A stretch of 5,100 nt of DNA from Peptococcaceae bacterium (lineage in GTDB: Bacteria > Bacillota > Desulfitobacteriia > Desulfitobacteriales > Desulfitobacteriaceae). The position numbers were made by a program, and so were the translations under genes. The notes beneath the pieces are model-generated. The model worked only from the letters and a program-made list of their open reading frames with translations. It was not told where the DNA came from and made no database searches. How positions within the stretch are numbered: position 1 is the first letter of the stretch; each line of letters starts with the position of its first letter. Where the stretch lies: contig JAITOS010000026.1 of the NCBI GenBank assembly GCA_031289815.1, positions 1 through 5,100 on the forward strand, in the 5' to 3' direction. Shown here one piece after another: positions 5,063 to 5,100 of this stretch.

Positions 5063-5100
5063 ATGAGTCGTGAAATTATAGAAAAAGCGCGGATTTTAGC
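5063..5100 (+). CDS. YlbF/YmcA (RicA/RicF-like) family protein, 5' end only
   Basis: Only the first 12 complete codons are present (MSREIIEKARIL) before the window ends. This start resembles the first helix of the YlbF/YmcA family, small helical proteins that in Bacillus subtilis form the Ric complex affecting RNase Y activity, competence and biofilm. GGAGG at 5047-5051 lies 11 bases upstream. The position directly after miaB supports the call, because ymcA follows ymcB (miaB) in B. subtilis. With so few residues the family is a context-assisted guess. The 76-base gap before it has no terminator; a TAAAAT at 5041-5046 could be a -10 box but lacks a good -35. Confidence 0.65.
   Translation, partial: MSREIIEKARIL

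Overview
The window looks like a Bacillota (Firmicutes) chromosome of intermediate GC content. The evidence is AGGAGG-type ribosome binding sites, a Bacillus-type LexA box, a DegV-family protein, and the gene order miaB followed by a YlbF/YmcA-like gene. A gut or rumen Clostridia or Negativicutes member would fit, but the sequence alone does not settle the class. All genes that can be supported lie on the + strand.

Region 1 (about 1-1222) is a compact accessory cassette. It holds a DUF3990-type protein with PARP/ADP-ribosyltransferase-like signature motifs (87-665), a small acidic protein whose ATG overlaps the preceding stop (662-904), and a DUF3791-like small protein whose ribosome binding site overlaps the second stop (915-1148). 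A strong intrinsic terminator (1186-1222) closes the unit. The layout suggests a toxin-antitoxin-like or effector-regulator module. This is the best candidate for a poorly described system in the window. The first gene has neither an ATG nor a visible ribosome binding site near the expected start of its domain.

Region 2 (1223-1618) has no gene. It carries a match to the Gram-positive SOS (LexA) box at 1334-1347, a good sigma-A type promoter (TTGACA, 17 bases, TAAGAT), and a leader of about 220 bases with several short hairpins ahead of the next gene.

Region 3 (1619-5100) is a run of conserved chromosomal genes: a DegV/FakB-type fatty-acid-binding protein, an AI-2E/YtvI-like membrane protein, the tRNA methylthiotransferase MiaB, and the start of a YlbF/YmcA-like gene cut by the window edge. 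They share a strand and have gaps of 36 to 86 bases without a clear terminator, so they may be co-transcribed. Their functions (fatty acid handling, membrane transport, tRNA modification, regulation) do not form one obvious pathway. A degenerate tetranucleotide repeat lies directly ahead of miaB.
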